A DNA stretch of 64,000 nt from Saccharopolyspora soli (GTDB lineage Bacteria > Actinomycetota > Actinomycetes > Mycobacteriales > Pseudonocardiaceae): assembly GCF_022678645.1 (NCBI RefSeq), contig NZ_JALBWV010000004.1, positions 1 to 64,000 of the forward strand. Direction: 5' to 3'. Numbering within the stretch: the stretch's first letter is position 1; each line of letters begins with the position of its first letter. Shown here one piece after another: positions 29,865-40,656 of the stretch. Below the pieces are notes generated by a model. That model saw only the letters and a program-made list of their open reading frames with translations, made no database searches and was not told the DNA's origin. The position numbers and the translations under genes are program-made.

Positions 29865-31661
29865 TCAGTCGTCGTCCTTGCCCGGAGTGGTCTTGGCGAC
29901 CTGCATCAGGAACTCGATGTTGGTGCGCGTCTTGCGCAGCCGGTCCTGCAAGAGTTCCAGTGCCTGCTGCGCGTCGAGCGCGGCGAGCACCCGGCGCAGC
30001 TTGTGCGTGACGGCCAGCTCGTCCGGCGAGAGCAGGATCTCGTCCTTGCGGGTGCTGGAGGAGTCCACGTCGACCGCAGGGAACAGCCGCTTGTCGGCGA
30101 GCTTGCGGTCCAGCTTGAGCTCCGCGTTACCGGTGCCCTTGAACTCCTCGAAGATGACCGTGTCCATCGTGGATCCGGTCTCCACCAGCGCCGTGGCGAA
30201 GATGGTCAGCGAGCCGCCGTTCTCGATGTTGCGGGCCGCGCCCAGGAACCGCTTCGGCGGGTACAGCGCCGTGGAGTCCACACCACCGGAGAGGATCCGC
30301 CCGGACGCCGGGGCCGCCAGGTTGTAGGCACGCCCCAACCGGGTGATCGAGTCCAGCAGGACGACCACGTCGTGGCCCATCTCGACGAGCCGCTTGGCCC
30401 GCTCGATGGACAGCTCCGCAACCGTGGTGTGGTCCGACGGCGGCCGGTCGAAGGTGGAGGCGATGACCTCACCCTTGACCGAGCGCTGCATGTCGGTGAC
30501 CTCTTCCGGCCGTTCGTCGGCGAGGACGACCATCAGGTGGCACTCGGGGTTGTTGGTGGTGATCGCGTTGGCGATCGCCTGCAGCACCATCGTCTTACCG
30601 GCCTTCGGCGGTGAGACGATCAGCGCGCGCTGCCCCTTGCCGACGGGCATCACCAGGTCGATGATCCGGCCGGTCAGGTTGTGCGGTTCGGTCTCCAGGC
30701 GCAGCCGCTCGTTCGGATAGAGCGGGGTCAGCTTGTGGAACTCGGGGCGGTTCTTGGCCGCGTCCGGCTCCAAGCCGTTGATGGAGTCCACCCGCACCAG
30801 CGGGTTGAACTTCTGCCGCTGCTGCTCGCCCTCGCGCGGCTGCCGGATGACGCCCTTGATGGCGTCCCCGCGACGCAGCCCGTACTTGCGGACCAGCGAC
30901 AGCGACACGTACACGTCGTTCGGGCCAGCCAGGTAGCCGGAGGTGCGCACGAAGGCGTAGTTCTCCAGCACGTCCAGGATGCCCGCCACCGGCAGCAGCA
31001 CGTCGTCCTCGCGGACCTCCGGCTCGCCGCCCTCGCCGCGGCCGCGGTTGCGGCGGCGGTCCCGGAACCGGCGGCCACGACCGCGACGACCACCCTCGTC
31101 GTCTTCGTCCTGGCGGTTGTCCCGGTCCTGGCGGTTGTCCGGCTTGCGCTCGGTGGCGCGTTGCTCCTCGGCACCCGACTCGGTGGCCGCGTTGCTGCGC
31201 CCGGACGAGCGGCGCCGACGGTTGCCGCCGCGCCGGTTGTCGTCCTCGCCAGCGGGCTCGGCCGCCTGCTGCCGACGGGCGCGGCCGCGGGTGGGAGAGG
31301 TTCCGTTGTTGCTCGGCTCGGCCGGGGCCTCCCGCGTGGCGGTGTCGGTCTCGGCCTCGTCGAGCGCAGGCTGGTGGGCCTTGGCGACCGCGGTCTCGTC
31401 GACGCGGACCGGGCTCTTCTTGGGAGTGCGGGACCGCGGCGCCGTGGTGCCGCCCTGCTTCTCCTTGATGGCGGCGATCAGGTCGCCCTTGCGCAGACCA
31501 CCAGTCTCGATCCCCAGTTCCCCCGCGAGTTGGCGCAGTTCGGCAAGAACCATGCCGGATAGTCCACCGCGTCGCCGCGGAGTGCCGTTGGCCTCGGATT
31601 CCTGCTGGCCAGCCGAAGAGGCGTTGGTCGCCTCGCTGCTCAACAGTTCGGTGTTGCTCAC
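29865..31661 (-). CDS. rho: Transcription termination factor Rho
   Basis: 598-aa hexameric RNA helicase that ends transcription. In order: a Rho N-terminal helical domain (about residues 37-70), a long low-complexity insertion rich in Arg, Asn, Asp and Gly (about 72-218), the RNA-binding OB fold (GILDVLENYAFVR), and the ATPase with Walker A PPKAGKT and the Q- and R-loop regions. The insertion is typical of high-GC actinobacteria and absent from E. coli Rho. The gene is preceded by a 774-base region with a good promoter match about 590 bases upstream, giving a long leader in which autoregulation could occur. Confidence 0.97.
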   Translation of the reverse strand: MSNTELLSSEATNASSAGQQESEANGTPRRRGGLSGMVLAELRQLAGELGIETGGLRKGDLIAAIKEKQGGTTAPRSRTPKKSPVRVDETAVAKAHQPALDEAETDTATREAPAEPSNNGTSPTRGRARRQQAAEPAGEDDNRRGGNRRRRSSGRSNAATESGAEEQRATERKPDNRQDRDNRQDEDDEGGRRGRGRRFRDRRRNRGRGEGGEPEVREDDVLLPVAGILDVLENYAFVRTSGYLAGPNDVYVSLSLVRKYGLRRGDAIKGVIRQPREGEQQRQKFNPLVRVDSINGLEPDAAKNRPEFHKLTPLYPNERLRLETEPHNLTGRIIDLVMPVGKGQRALIVSPPKAGKTMVLQAIANAITTNNPECHLMVVLADERPEEVTDMQRSVKGEVIASTFDRPPSDHTTVAELSIERAKRLVEMGHDVVVLLDSITRLGRAYNLAAPASGRILSGGVDSTALYPPKRFLGAARNIENGGSLTIFATALVETGSTMDTVIFEEFKGTGNAELKLDRKLADKRLFPAVDVDSSSTRKDEILLSPDELAVTHKLRRVLAALDAQQALELLQDRLRKTRTNIEFLMQVAKTTPGKDDD

Positions 31662-32076
31662 GAATGTCCTTCCTGACCGGACCGCGCCTCCTACGCGGCC
31701 CAGCGGATTGCCCGCCCGCTCTGGAGTGCGGGCGGCCGGTGTGTGCTACCAGCCCTTTTGCCGGTCGGATTTGCTCCACGCACGCGGCGCGGCCGACTTC
31801 GGCCATGGCTCGGGGAACCAGCAGCACCGGGCGGTGGGAGGTACCCGGCTCGCGTGGTCCATGTGCGACGCATCCACTCCGATCCACACGTGCCGATGCA
31901 CGCCCTGCTGCCGCCTCATTCCAGGAATCCCCGACTCAACTCGTGCCCCGGTGGTGAACCGGGTAGCTCCAGGTCGTCGGGCGGCGTAATGGTCACCTCG
32001 GAGGCCACACCTGTGGAACTTAAGGCCCCCAACCCGACATCGGCAACGATGTGTACCACCGAATCGTCCCGAAGCG

Positions 32077-32098
32077 AACTCAATTGAGTTGACAACTC
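32077..32098. promoter_or_regulatory. Overlapping palindromes AACTCAATTGAGTT and GAGTTGACAACTC
   Basis: The first is a perfect 14-bp palindrome. The second is a perfect 6-1-6 inverted repeat sharing the GAGTT arm. The three half-sites form an AT-rich operator-like array between the candidate rho promoter and the rho start. The binding protein is unknown. Confidence 0.45.
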
Positions 32099-32245
32099 CT
32101 GCCTCGGTCACCGCGATGCCGAACCCACCTAGGTTGATCTCCACCCGTGTCGGGCGGAGTTCAATTCACGGCGGGAGATGCGCCCCGGAAAACGATGTTC
32201 CGGACACGGCACCGGCGCCCTGGGCGCGGTGACTGATTGACCTTG

Positions 32246-32274
32246 AGGGTAGACGCCCCATAGTTCAGGTGCAA
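32246..32274 (-). promoter_or_regulatory. Predicted sigma-70-type promoter for rho
   Basis: On the minus strand TTGCAC (32274-32269) and TACCCT (32251-32246) are separated by exactly 17 bases, a good housekeeping-sigma match. The expected transcript would start near 32238 and have a leader of about 575 bases before rho. Confidence 0.5.
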
Positions 32275-32435
32275 CAACCCCCTGGGCGCGTGGCACGCCC
32301 TAGTCGGTCGTGCCGTCGACCACGTCTGGTGTGTGCCACTGTCAGCCGCCGACGACACCTCCTTTGTACCACCCCGCCGCAAGGCTCCTGTTCCGGGGCC
32401 GTGAACAGGGCTTTCGTCCCGGTTGACGGCTCCGG

Positions 32436-33350
32436 TCAGGTCTGCGGCACGACCCGCACACCGGTCTGATCGACCGGAAGGCGCACCGCGTCAAAACCGT
32501 TCGCCGCAACATCACCGGGAAGCACTCCACCGGGCGGAAACGCCAGCACTGTCGGGCCCGCGCCGGACACCGCCGCCGGGATGCCCGCCGCGCGCAACCG
32601 GCGGACCAGCGCGATCGTCTCCGGCCAGGCTGGCTCGCGGTAGTCCTGGTGCAGCCGGTCGTCGGTGGCGGCCAGCAACAGCGACGGATCACTGGTAATG
32701 GCGTGCACCGCCAGGGCGGCGCGGCTGGCCGCGAACGCGGCGTCGGCGTGCGGGACCTGTTCCGGGAGCAGACCGCGCGTGGTGTGTGTTGCCGACTCCG
32801 CTTGGGGGACAAGGACGATCGGTGCCAAGTCGGGATGCGGCTGCGTGCGGACGGCGTGGAATCGCCCGGATTCCTGCCAGGCGATGACGAATCCGCCCAG
32901 CAGGCTCGCCGCCGCGTTGTCCGCGTGCCCTTCCCAGACCGCGGCCAACTGCAGCGCGCGGTCAGCATTTTCCTTGTCCCGCAAGTCGAATCCGGCGAGC
33001 CCGAAGCCCGCGGCGACCCCGGCGACGATGGCCGCCGCGGAGGAACCCAGCCCGCGGGCGTGCGGAATCGCGTTCTGGCAGTGCAACCGCAGCGCCGGGG
33101 CCGGGAAACCCAGTTCGGCCAAGGCTTTGTGGATGACTCGCACCACCAGGTGACGCTCGTCGGTGGGCACCGCATCGGCGCCCTGGCCAACGACTGCTAC
33201 CCGCGCCGAACCCGCGGTGCCGTCGACGACCCGCGCGGAAACGGTGTCGTACAAGGACAACGCCATCGCGAGGGTGTCAAATCCGGAGCCGAGGTTCGCG
33301 GTGGATGCGGGCACTGTCACCCGGACGGCCGAAAAGGGCAGCCCGGTCAT
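32436..33350 (-). CDS. thrB: Homoserine kinase
   Basis: 304-aa GHMP-family kinase phosphorylating homoserine with ATP. The N-terminal [20 protein letters not shown] and the ATP loop [18 protein letters not shown] are diagnostic. ATG 33350 overlaps the thrC stop codon (ATGA), so translation is coupled. It is the third gene of the hom-thrC-thrB threonine branch. Confidence 0.97.
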   Translation of the reverse strand: MTGLPFSAVRVTVPASTANLGSGFDTLAMALSLYDTVSARVVDGTAGSARVAVVGQGADAVPTDERHLVVRVIHKALAELGFPAPALRLHCQNAIPHARGLGSSAAAIVAGVAAGFGLAGFDLRDKENADRALQLAAVWEGHADNAAASLLGGFVIAWQESGRFHAVRTQPHPDLAPIVLVPQAESATHTTRGLLPEQVPHADAAFAASRAALAVHAITSDPSLLLAATDDRLHQDYREPAWPETIALVRRLRAAGIPAAVSGAGPTVLAFPPGGVLPGDVAANGFDAVRLPVDQTGVRVVPQT

Positions 33351-34435
33351 GCGAGTTCCAGTGCGGTGGCCACCGCACCGGAGTCCACCGGCAGCGGCTC
33401 GACCTCGACCATGCCGGACAGCGCGGTGTCCGGGTCCTTCAGGCCGTGCCCGGTCACCGTGCACACCACGACCGATCCGGTCGGCAACCGGCCGTCGGCC
33501 GCGGTGGCCAGCAGTCCGGCGACGCTGGAGGCTGAGGCGGGCTCGACGAACACGCCTTCCCTGGCGGCCAGCAGGCGGTAGGCGGCGAGGATCTCCTCGT
33601 CGGTCACGGCGGCGAACAGGCCATCGGATTCCTCCTTGGCGCGTACCGCGCCGGTCCAGGAGGCCGGGCTGCCGACCCGGATCGCGGTCGCGACGGTCTC
33701 CGGCTGGGCGATCGGCTGGCCGTGCACCAGCGGCGCGGCGCCAGCGGCCTGGAAGCCGAACATCCGCGGCGTCGTCCCGACGACACCGTCGCTGGCGTAC
33801 TCGGTGTAGCCCTTCCAGTACGCGGTGATGTTGCCAGCGTTGCCGACCGGCAGGCAGTGCACGTCGGGCGCCCGTCCGAGCACGTCGCAGATCTCGAACG
33901 AGGCGGTCTTCTGGCCCTCCAGCCGCACCGGGTTGACCGAGTTGACCAGCGTCACCGGGTGTTCGGCGGCGGTCTTGCGGGCCAACTCCAGGCAGTCGTC
34001 GAAGTTGCCCTGCACCTGAAGGATTTTCGCGCCGTGCACCACGGCCTGGGCGAGCTTGCCCATCGCGATCTTGCCCTGCGGCACCAGCACCGCTGAGGTC
34101 AGCCCGGCGCGGGCGGCGTAGGCGGCGGCCGAGGCGGAGGTGTTGCCGGTGGACGCGCAGATGACGGCCTTGCTACCGGCGGCCAGCGCGTGCGTGATGG
34201 CCACGGTCATGCCGCGGTCCTTGAAGGAGCCGGTGGGGTTGGCGCCCTCCACCTTCAGGTAGACGGTGCTGCCGGTGAGTTCGGTGAGGTGGTGCGCGGG
34301 CACCAACGGGGTGTTGCCTTCCTGCAGGGTCACGATGCGCGCCCCGTCCGGGACCGGAACCCGGTCCCGGTAAGCCTCGATCAGACCGGGCCACCCGGCA
34401 CCCGATCGCACCGGCACGCCCTGGATGTTCGTCAC
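33347..34435 (-). CDS. thrC: Threonine synthase
   Basis: 362-aa PLP enzyme converting O-phosphohomoserine to threonine. The PLP lysine is K72 in GSFKDRG; the phosphate-binding [12 protein letters not shown] segment is clear. It is the short class I form typical of actinobacteria. Its start overlaps the end of hom by four bases and its end overlaps thrB. Confidence 0.97.
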   Translation of the reverse strand: MTNIQGVPVRSGAGWPGLIEAYRDRVPVPDGARIVTLQEGNTPLVPAHHLTELTGSTVYLKVEGANPTGSFKDRGMTVAITHALAAGSKAVICASTGNTSASAAAYAARAGLTSAVLVPQGKIAMGKLAQAVVHGAKILQVQGNFDDCLELARKTAAEHPVTLVNSVNPVRLEGQKTASFEICDVLGRAPDVHCLPVGNAGNITAYWKGYTEYASDGVVGTTPRMFGFQAAGAAPLVHGQPIAQPETVATAIRVGSPASWTGAVRAKEESDGLFAAVTDEEILAAYRLLAAREGVFVEPASASSVAGLLATAADGRLPTGSVVVCTVTGHGLKDPDTALSGMVEVEPLPVDSGAVATALELA

Positions 34436-35736
34436 GACGGTTCACCTTCCACGCGCATCACGCTGACCACCTCGCGCACCACCGGGAGCTGCGCGATCTT
34501 GTCCACAGTGGACTTCAATGCCGCGTCGGGCGCGGTGTGGGTGACCACCACGAGGCTGGCCTCCGCGCCCCGACCCTGCTGACGCACCACCGAAATGCTC
34601 ACATCGTGCTCGTTGAACGTGGCCGCGACCTGCGAGAGCACGCCCGGTTTGTCGGCCACGTCGAGGCTGATGTGGTAGCGGGTCGGGGTCTTGCCCATCG
34701 GGCGCATCGGCAGCTGCGCGTGCGCGGACTCCCGCGGTCCCTTGCCCGCCACAACCAGGTTACGAGCCACCGCGACCAGGTCGCCGAGAACGGCGCTGGC
34801 CGTCGGCGCACCCCCGGCGCCCTGCCCGTAGAACATCAGCTGACCGGCGGCCTCGGCCTCCACGAACACCGCGTTGAACGCGTCGCCCACCCCCGCCAAC
34901 GGGTGGCTGCGCGGGATCATCGCCGGGTGCACGCGGGCGGACACCGATTCGGTGCCGTCCTCGTCGACCACCCGCTCGCAGATGGCCAGCAGCTTGACCG
35001 TGCGGTCCAGGGTGCGTGCGGCCGCGATGTCGCCGGGCGTGACCGCCGAGATGCCCTCGCGGTGCACGTCGCTGGCGGTGACCCTGGTGTGGAAGGCCAG
35101 CGACGCCAGGATGGCGGCCTTCGCGGCGGCGTCGAACCCGTCGACGTCGGCGGTCGGGTCGGCCTCGGCGTAACCCAGCCGACCGGCCTCGTCCAGCGTT
35201 TCGGAGTAACCGGCGCCGGTGGAGTCCATTGCGGACAGGATGTAGTTCGTGGTGCCGTTGACGATGCCGATGACGCGGTTGATCCGGTCCCCGGCCAGCG
35301 ACTCGCGCAGCGGCCGCAGCAGCGGGATCGCCCCGGCGACCGCCGCTTCGAAGTAGATGTCGGCGCCCGCGGCGTCGGCCGCCGCGTAGAGCTCGGAGCC
35401 GTGCTCGGCAAGCAGCGCCTTGTTGGCCGTCACCACCGACTTGCCGGACCTCAGCGCGCTCAGCAGCAGCGAGCGGGCCGGTTCGATGCCGCCGATCAGC
35501 TCGACGATGACGTCGACATCGCCGTCCACCAGCGCCTGGGCGTCCGTGGTGAGCAGGTGCTGGGGCACTCCCGGGTGCTTGTGCGGGCGGCGCACCGCCA
35601 CCCCGGTCACCAGCATCGGTGCCCCGGTTCGCGCGGCGAATTCCTCCGGTTGGTCCTGCAACAGCCGCAGCACCTCGGTGCCCACGGTTCCGCACCCCAA
35701 CAGCGCGACCCTGATCGGTTCACGGTCCTGGATCAC
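34432..35736 (-). CDS. hom: Homoserine dehydrogenase
   Basis: 434-aa monofunctional enzyme reducing aspartate semialdehyde to homoserine. The NAD(P)-binding loop is GCGTVGTEV. The catalytic region includes [11 protein letters not shown] and the [19 protein letters not shown] motif. A C-terminal ACT domain ([22 protein letters not shown]) predicts allosteric inhibition by threonine. Its GTG directly follows the lysA stop codon. Confidence 0.97.
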   Translation of the reverse strand: MIQDREPIRVALLGCGTVGTEVLRLLQDQPEEFAARTGAPMLVTGVAVRRPHKHPGVPQHLLTTDAQALVDGDVDVIVELIGGIEPARSLLLSALRSGKSVVTANKALLAEHGSELYAAADAAGADIYFEAAVAGAIPLLRPLRESLAGDRINRVIGIVNGTTNYILSAMDSTGAGYSETLDEAGRLGYAEADPTADVDGFDAAAKAAILASLAFHTRVTASDVHREGISAVTPGDIAAARTLDRTVKLLAICERVVDEDGTESVSARVHPAMIPRSHPLAGVGDAFNAVFVEAEAAGQLMFYGQGAGGAPTASAVLGDLVAVARNLVVAGKGPRESAHAQLPMRPMGKTPTRYHISLDVADKPGVLSQVAATFNEHDVSISVVRQQGRGAEASLVVVTHTAPDAALKSTVDKIAQLPVVREVVSVMRVEGEPS

Positions 35737-37155
35737 TCACACCTCCAGCCGGAGCAGGTCGTCCTCGGTCTCCCTGCGCAGCAGCAACCGCGCCTGACCA
35801 GCATGAACCGCCACCACGGGCGGTTTGGGCAGGCGGTTGTAGTTGCTGGCCATCACGTAGCAGTACGCGCCGGTGGCGGCCACCGCGAGCAGGTCTCCTG
35901 GAGCAATGTCCTCTGGAAGCCAGCAATCGCGCACCACTACGTCACCGGATTCACAGTGTTTGCCCACGATGCGGGACAGCACGGCGGGCGCCTCGGCGCT
36001 TCGGGAGACCAGCCGGGCGTCGTAGACGGCGTCGTAGAGCGAGGTGCGGATGTTGTCACTCATCCCGCCGTCCACGCTGACGTAGCGCCGCTGCACGTCG
36101 CCGCCGAGCGCCACGTCCTTGATGGTGCCGACCTCGTAGACGGTCACCATGCCCGGCCCGACGATCGCGCGGCCGGGCTCGACGGCGATCTTCGGCACCG
36201 GGATGCCCGCGTTGTCGGCTTCCTTGCCGACGATCTCGTGCAGCCGAGTGGCCAGTTGGGCTGGCGGCAGCGGATCGTCCTCGGCGGTGTAGGCGATGCC
36301 CAGCCCGCCACCGAGATCCACAGTGGACGCGCTGGCCAGCGCGTCGGCGCCGTGCTCCTCGCGCAGCTCGGCCAGCAGCCGGACCACCCGGTGCGCGGCG
36401 AGTTCGAAACCGTCCACGTCGAAGATCTGCGAGCCGATGTGGCTGTGCAGACCGGCCAGCACCAGCGAGTCGGTCTTCAGCACCCGGTGCACCGCCTCGG
36501 CGGCCTGCCCGCCCCCCAGCGAGAAACCGAACTTCTGGTCCTCGTGCGCGGTCGCGATGAACTCGTGGGTGTGCGCCTCCACACCGACGGTGACGCGCAC
36601 CAGCACGTGCTGCTGGACGTCGTGCTCGGTGGCGATGTGGTCCAGCCGGGCGATCTCGTGGAACGAGTCCAGCACGACGGAACCGACCCCTGCTTCGACC
36701 GCGGCGGTCAGCTCGGCGACGGACTTGTTGTTGCCGTGGAAGGTGATCCGCTCCGGCGGGAATCCGGCGCGCAGCGCCACGGCCAGCTCACCGCCGCTGC
36801 ACACGTCCAGGCTCAGGCCCTCTTCGGCGACCCACTTCGCGACTTCGGTGCACAGGAACGCCTTCGACGCGTAGTGCACCGCCGCCGGGTCGCCCAAGGC
36901 GTCGGCGTAGTCGCGGCAACGGGATCGGAAGTCGTCTTCGTCGAGCACGAACAGCGGCGTGCCGAAGCGTTCGACGAGTTCGCGGATGTCGATCCCGGCG
37001 AACCGGACGACGCCGTCGGTGCCGCGCTCGCAGCTGCGCGGCCACACCTGCGGGTGCAGCAGGTCGAGCTCTTCGGCGCTGGCCGGAACGGGTCCTGCGG
37101 TGTTGCCGGGTGGCACGACGTCGGCGTGCCGGGGCCCGGCGGGATGGGCGCGCAT
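35737..37155 (-). CDS. lysA: Diaminopimelate decarboxylase
   Basis: 472-aa PLP enzyme of fold type III catalysing the last step of lysine synthesis. The PLP lysine is in [10 protein letters not shown]; the substrate/PLP motifs [28 protein letters not shown] and the C-terminal CESGDVV are present. The N-terminal about 25 residues (proline-rich) extend beyond the conserved core, so a shorter start is possible. It is co-transcribed upstream of hom. Confidence 0.96.
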   Translation of the reverse strand: MRAHPAGPRHADVVPPGNTAGPVPASAEELDLLHPQVWPRSCERGTDGVVRFAGIDIRELVERFGTPLFVLDEDDFRSRCRDYADALGDPAAVHYASKAFLCTEVAKWVAEEGLSLDVCSGGELAVALRAGFPPERITFHGNNKSVAELTAAVEAGVGSVVLDSFHEIARLDHIATEHDVQQHVLVRVTVGVEAHTHEFIATAHEDQKFGFSLGGGQAAEAVHRVLKTDSLVLAGLHSHIGSQIFDVDGFELAAHRVVRLLAELREEHGADALASASTVDLGGGLGIAYTAEDDPLPPAQLATRLHEIVGKEADNAGIPVPKIAVEPGRAIVGPGMVTVYEVGTIKDVALGGDVQRRYVSVDGGMSDNIRTSLYDAVYDARLVSRSAEAPAVLSRIVGKHCESGDVVVRDCWLPEDIAPGDLLAVAATGAYCYVMASNYNRLPKPPVVAVHAGQARLLLRRETEDDLLRLEV

Positions 37156-37219
37156 CTACAGCTCCTTCGCGCAGCCTGCCGCTCGACAGGCCATTGGTAC
37201 GTTCATCTCCTCGCGGGCA

Positions 37220-38881
37220 CTACATCTGGTCCGGAGCGCTGACACCGAGCAGCGCGAGACCGTTCGCGATGACCTGGCGGGTCCCCTCGCACAGCTGCAA
37301 CCGGGCGATGGTCAACGGGCTCACCTGGTCGTCGCCGGGCTGCAGCACGCGGCACGCGTCGTAGAACTTGTGGTAGGCGGCGGCCACGTCCTCCAGATAG
37401 CGGGCCACCCGGTGCGGTTCCCGCAACTGGGCGGCCGAGAGCACCACGCGCGGGAATTCGCCGAGGGTGCGGATCAGGTCGCCCTCACGTTCGTGGGTGA
37501 GCAGCGACAGGTCGGCTTCTTCCACCGGTCCTCGTTCGATGCCGAGCGAGGCGGCGTTGCGCTGCAACGAGGACAGCCGGGCATGCGCGTACTGCACGTA
37601 GAAGACCGGGTTCTCGTTGGTGCGCTTGCTGATCACGTCCAGGTCGATGTCCACTGCGGAGTCCGCGGAGGACCGGACCAGCGAGTAGCGGGCGGCGTCC
37701 ACCCCCACCGCGTCGACCAGATCTTCCATCGTGACAACGGTGCCCGCGCGCTTGCTCATCCGCACCGGCTTGCCGTCGCGCACCAGGTTCACCAGCTGTC
37801 CGATGAGGACTTCGACCACGGCCGGGTCGTCGCCGAGCGCCGCCGCGGCGGCCTTGAGCCGGGCGATGTAGCCGTGGTGGTCGGCGCCCAGCACGTAGAT
37901 GCACAGGTCGAAGCCGCGGTTGCGCTTGTCGCGCAGGTAGGCGACGTCACCGGCGATGTAGGCGGGCTCGCCGTCGCTTTTGATCAGCACCCGGTCCTTG
38001 TCGTCGCCGTACTCGGTGGAGCGCAGCCACCAGGCGCCGTCGGAGAAGTACAGGTGACCGGATTTCTTGAGCTTCTCGACGGATTCGGCCACCGCACCGG
38101 AGGTGTGCAGCGAGTCCTCGTGGAAGTACACGTCGAAGTCGGTGCGGAACTCGTGCATGCTCTGCTTGATCTCATCGAACATCAAGCCCACGCCGATGCG
38201 GCGGAACGTCTCGTGGCGCTGCTCGGCGGGCAGTTCCAGGGCGTTCGGCTCGGCCTTGAGCACCGCGGCGGCGATCTCGCCGATGTAGTCGCCGCCGTAG
38301 CCGTCCTCTGGGGTGGGCTCGCCCTGCGCGGCGGCGATCAGGGACCGGACGAACCGGTCGATCTGCGCGCCCGCGTCGTTGAAGTAGTACTCGCGGGTCA
38401 CCGCGGCGCCCTGCGCGGCCAGCACTCGACCGAGCGCGTCGCCGACCGCCGCCCACCGGGCGCCGCCCAGGTGCATGGGACCGGTCGGGTTGGCCGAGAC
38501 GAACTCCAGGTTCACGTTCAGACCCGCGTACCGCTGGCCGCGCCCGTAGTCCGCGCCCCGGTTGAGGACCTCGCGCACGATCTGGCCCTGCGCGTCGGCG
38601 GCCAGCCGCAGGTTGAGGAAGCCCGGCCCGGCGACGTCGGCGGCGTCGATGGCGTCCTGCCCGGTCAGCGCCTCGGCCAGCCAGCCTGCGAAATCCCGGG
38701 GCGATACGCCGAGCCGCTTCGCGACCTGCATCGCCACGTTGGTCGCGTAGTCGCCGTGCGCCGGGTTGCGGGGTCGCTCGACCGTCACCGCCTCGGGCAG
38801 CACGGAGGTGTCCAGGTTGCGGGCGGAAAGCACCTCGACGGCGGTGTTGCGAACCAGTTCTGCGAGCGCGGCGGGAGTCAC
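37220..38881 (-). CDS. argS: Arginyl-tRNA synthetase
   Basis: 553-aa class I synthetase charging tRNA-Arg. The HIGH motif is GPMHLGG within [14 protein letters not shown], and the KMSKS-like motif is RMSKRAG. The C-terminal DALR anticodon domain ([10 protein letters not shown]...) ends [13 protein letters not shown] 38881 is the start. It is first in the argS-lysA-hom-thrC-thrB block and is divergent from the DUF3105 gene across 214 bases. Confidence 0.97.
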   Translation of the reverse strand: MTPAALAELVRNTAVEVLSARNLDTSVLPEAVTVERPRNPAHGDYATNVAMQVAKRLGVSPRDFAGWLAEALTGQDAIDAADVAGPGFLNLRLAADAQGQIVREVLNRGADYGRGQRYAGLNVNLEFVSANPTGPMHLGGARWAAVGDALGRVLAAQGAAVTREYYFNDAGAQIDRFVRSLIAAAQGEPTPEDGYGGDYIGEIAAAVLKAEPNALELPAEQRHETFRRIGVGLMFDEIKQSMHEFRTDFDVYFHEDSLHTSGAVAESVEKLKKSGHLYFSDGAWWLRSTEYGDDKDRVLIKSDGEPAYIAGDVAYLRDKRNRGFDLCIYVLGADHHGYIARLKAAAAALGDDPAVVEVLIGQLVNLVRDGKPVRMSKRAGTVVTMEDLVDAVGVDAARYSLVRSSADSAVDIDLDVISKRTNENPVFYVQYAHARLSSLQRNAASLGIERGPVEEADLSLLTHEREGDLIRTLGEFPRVVLSAAQLREPHRVARYLEDVAAAYHKFYDACRVLQPGDDQVSPLTIARLQLCEGTRQVIANGLALLGVSAPDQM

Positions 38882-39095
38882 CTTATGCAGTCTAAGGAAG
38901 CGTCACCGCTGTTCAGCGAACGGGTTGGGCAGGCCAGCGGCGGACACGACACGCCGTGTGATCGAACCATCACGCAGATGTGAGAACGTGTGGTGGCGAG
39001 CATTGGACGAGCGGTCACCCGCCGCGCCCGCAATCTCTAGACTGGCGTGCCGGGTCCACCCGGTGTTTCTTGGCGAGACGAGGTTTGCGAACAGC

Positions 39096-39881
39096 ATGGC
39101 GAACAGGAAGAGCAAAGCGGTGCGCGGCGCCGTGGTGCATCAGCGGTCGATCCCCTGGATGCTGATCTCCGGAGTCACCGTCGTAGCGGTGTTCGCGGCC
39201 GTGATCTTCGGGTACGCGTACAGCCGGTGGTCGGCGCAGGAGTCCGTCCGGCAGGCCCAAGCGGCGGCGGAGGCGGCAACCGCCGCGTTCAAGCCGTCCC
39301 CGCAGAACCCGGACCCGTCCAAGACGATCCCCGGCATCACCATCGTCAACTACCAGGGGCAGGTCCACATCCGCTCGGACCAGCGCGTGGCCTACGACCA
39401 CACCCCGCCCTTCGGCGGCCCGCACGACGGCATCTGGGCCGACTGCACCGGCGTGGTCTACCCGGAGGCGGTGCGCACCGAGAACATGGTCCACTCGCTG
39501 GAGCACGGCGCGGTGTGGATCGCCTACAACCCGGATCGGGTCGACGAGGCAGGCCTGGCGCGGCTCAAGGCGCGGGTCGAGGGCAAGCCGTACACGATGA
39601 TGTCGCCGTATCCAGGCCTGGACAGCGCGATCTCGCTGCAGTCCTGGGGTCACCAGCTCAAGGTCGACAACGCTGACGACGCGCGCATCGACCAGTTCAT
39701 CACCGCGCTGCGGTTGAACAACAACGGCGTCTACCCCGAGGTCGGCGGCTCCTGCCAGGCATACCCGGGCGCGTTCGACACGAACAACCCGCCGAAGTTC
39801 GACGCCGCACCGCCGGGCCCGGACGCGGTCACCATGGACGGCCGCGGCGCCACGGCGGCCACCGGCGAGATGGGCCAGTGA
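39096..39881 (+). CDS. DUF3105 membrane-anchored protein
   Basis: 261-aa protein with a short basic N-terminus, one transmembrane segment (about residues 20-42) and an extracytoplasmic domain. The family core contains DHTPPFGGPHDGIW, then HSLEHGAVWIAY and YTMMSPYPGLDS. DUF3105 has no established function, although the conserved His and Cys residues suggest metal or thiol chemistry. ATG 39096 begins MANRKSKAVRG. It is followed after three bases by a DUF305 gene, a common pairing in actinobacteria. Confidence 0.9.
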   Translation: MANRKSKAVRGAVVHQRSIPWMLISGVTVVAVFAAVIFGYAYSRWSAQESVRQAQAAAEAATAAFKPSPQNPDPSKTIPGITIVNYQGQVHIRSDQRVAYDHTPPFGGPHDGIWADCTGVVYPEAVRTENMVHSLEHGAVWIAYNPDRVDEAGLARLKARVEGKPYTMMSPYPGLDSAISLQSWGHQLKVDNADDARIDQFITALRLNNNGVYPEVGGSCQAYPGAFDTNNPPKFDAAPPGPDAVTMDGRGATAATGEMGQ

Positions 39882-39884
39882 GCG

Positions 39885-40562
39885 GTGTCCGGTGACGCAC
39901 CTGCCGCCCGGCGATCGCTGCCGGTGCGGATCTTCGTGGCAGTCGCGGCAGCGCTGGCACTGCTGTTGTTGGGGGCGGCGCTCGGTCTGCTGATCCGGGT
40001 GCCGTCCTTCGACCGCGCCGAACCGCAGCCGACCGCGGTGGACATCGGGTTCGCGCAGGACATGACGATGCACCACCAGCAGGCCGTGACCATGGCGACG
40101 CTGGCGCGCGAGCGCGCCACGGACGTCGCAGTGCGGCAGTTGGCGTTCGACATCGAAACCAACCAGCGCGATCAGATCGGTCGGATGCAGGGCTGGCTGA
40201 GCCTGTGGGGCCAACCCGCGCAGGCCACCGGCCCGCTGATGCAGTGGATGACCCCGGACGGCGGCCACGACCACAACGCCGCTGCGACCGGTGCACCGTC
40301 GGGCGGGCTGATGCCCGGCATGGCCACCAGTGCGGAGATGTCCCGCCTGCAGTCGCTGCGCGGACCGGAGTTCGACGTCTACTTCCTGCAACTGATGCTG
40401 CGGCACCACCAAGGCGGCGCCGAGATGGCCGAGTACGCCTCGGTGCACGCGGCGCTCCCAGCGGTGCGCGAGCTGGCGAAGAACATCCTCGGCTCGCAGA
40501 GCAACGAGAGCACCCTCATGCGCACCATGCTCACCGAACGAGGCGCCCAACCCCTCGGCTGA
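39885..40562 (+). CDS. DUF305 protein, membrane-anchored and His/Met-rich
   Basis: 225-aa protein with an N-terminal transmembrane anchor (FVAVAAALALLLLGAALGLLI) and two DUF305 repeats of ferritin-like character: FAQDMTMHHQQAVTMA and FLQLMLRHHQGGAEMA. Clusters of His and Met, including a GHDHNAA linker, suggest metal binding outside the membrane; copper has been proposed for relatives. It is translationally linked to the DUF3105 gene and convergent with a CDF metal exporter. Confidence 0.9.
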   Translation: MSGDAPAARRSLPVRIFVAVAAALALLLLGAALGLLIRVPSFDRAEPQPTAVDIGFAQDMTMHHQQAVTMATLARERATDVAVRQLAFDIETNQRDQIGRMQGWLSLWGQPAQATGPLMQWMTPDGGHDHNAAATGAPSGGLMPGMATSAEMSRLQSLRGPEFDVYFLQLMLRHHQGGAEMAEYASVHAALPAVRELAKNILGSQSNESTLMRTMLTERGAQPLG

Positions 40563-40566
40563 CCGC

Positions 40567-40644
40567 AGCAAGGGAACCTTCCTGTCACCCCAACCCCAGG
40601 GACACCCACGCCCGCTGACGTGAGCATGGGAACCTTCCTGTCAC
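40567..40644 (+). repeat. Two direct copies of the dispersed repeat between convergent DUF305 and CDF genes
   Basis: Perfect forward cores lie at 40572-40587 (preceded by GCAA) and 40628-40643 (preceded by GCAT), starting ten bases after the DUF305 stop codon. No inverted partner is present, so no long hairpin forms here. Confidence 0.88.
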
Positions 40645-40656
40645 ATCCGGCGGCGG

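Larger units (their letters stand above)
31662..32435 (-). other. 774-base region between thrB and rho, probable rho leader
   Basis: No ORF here has recognisable protein character. It contains a promoter match (32246-32274), a cluster of AACTC/GAGTT half-sites (32077-32098), and then about 400 bases without further obvious structure before the rho start. Long leaders upstream of rho support autoregulated termination in other bacteria; here that is inferred. Confidence 0.55.

Noticed and set aside
31746-32144. 132-residue minus-strand frame in the rho leader
   Set aside because: It has biased composition without domains and lies downstream of the predicted promoter inside an apparently untranslated leader.
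34537-37242. 901-residue plus-strand open frame opposite hom and lysA
   Set aside because: It is an antisense shadow of two conserved enzymes, with no recognisable motif or ribosome-binding site.
36959-38983. 674-residue plus-strand open frame opposite argS
   Set aside because: It is an antisense shadow of argS and the start of lysA. Its composition is typical of high-GC spurious frames.
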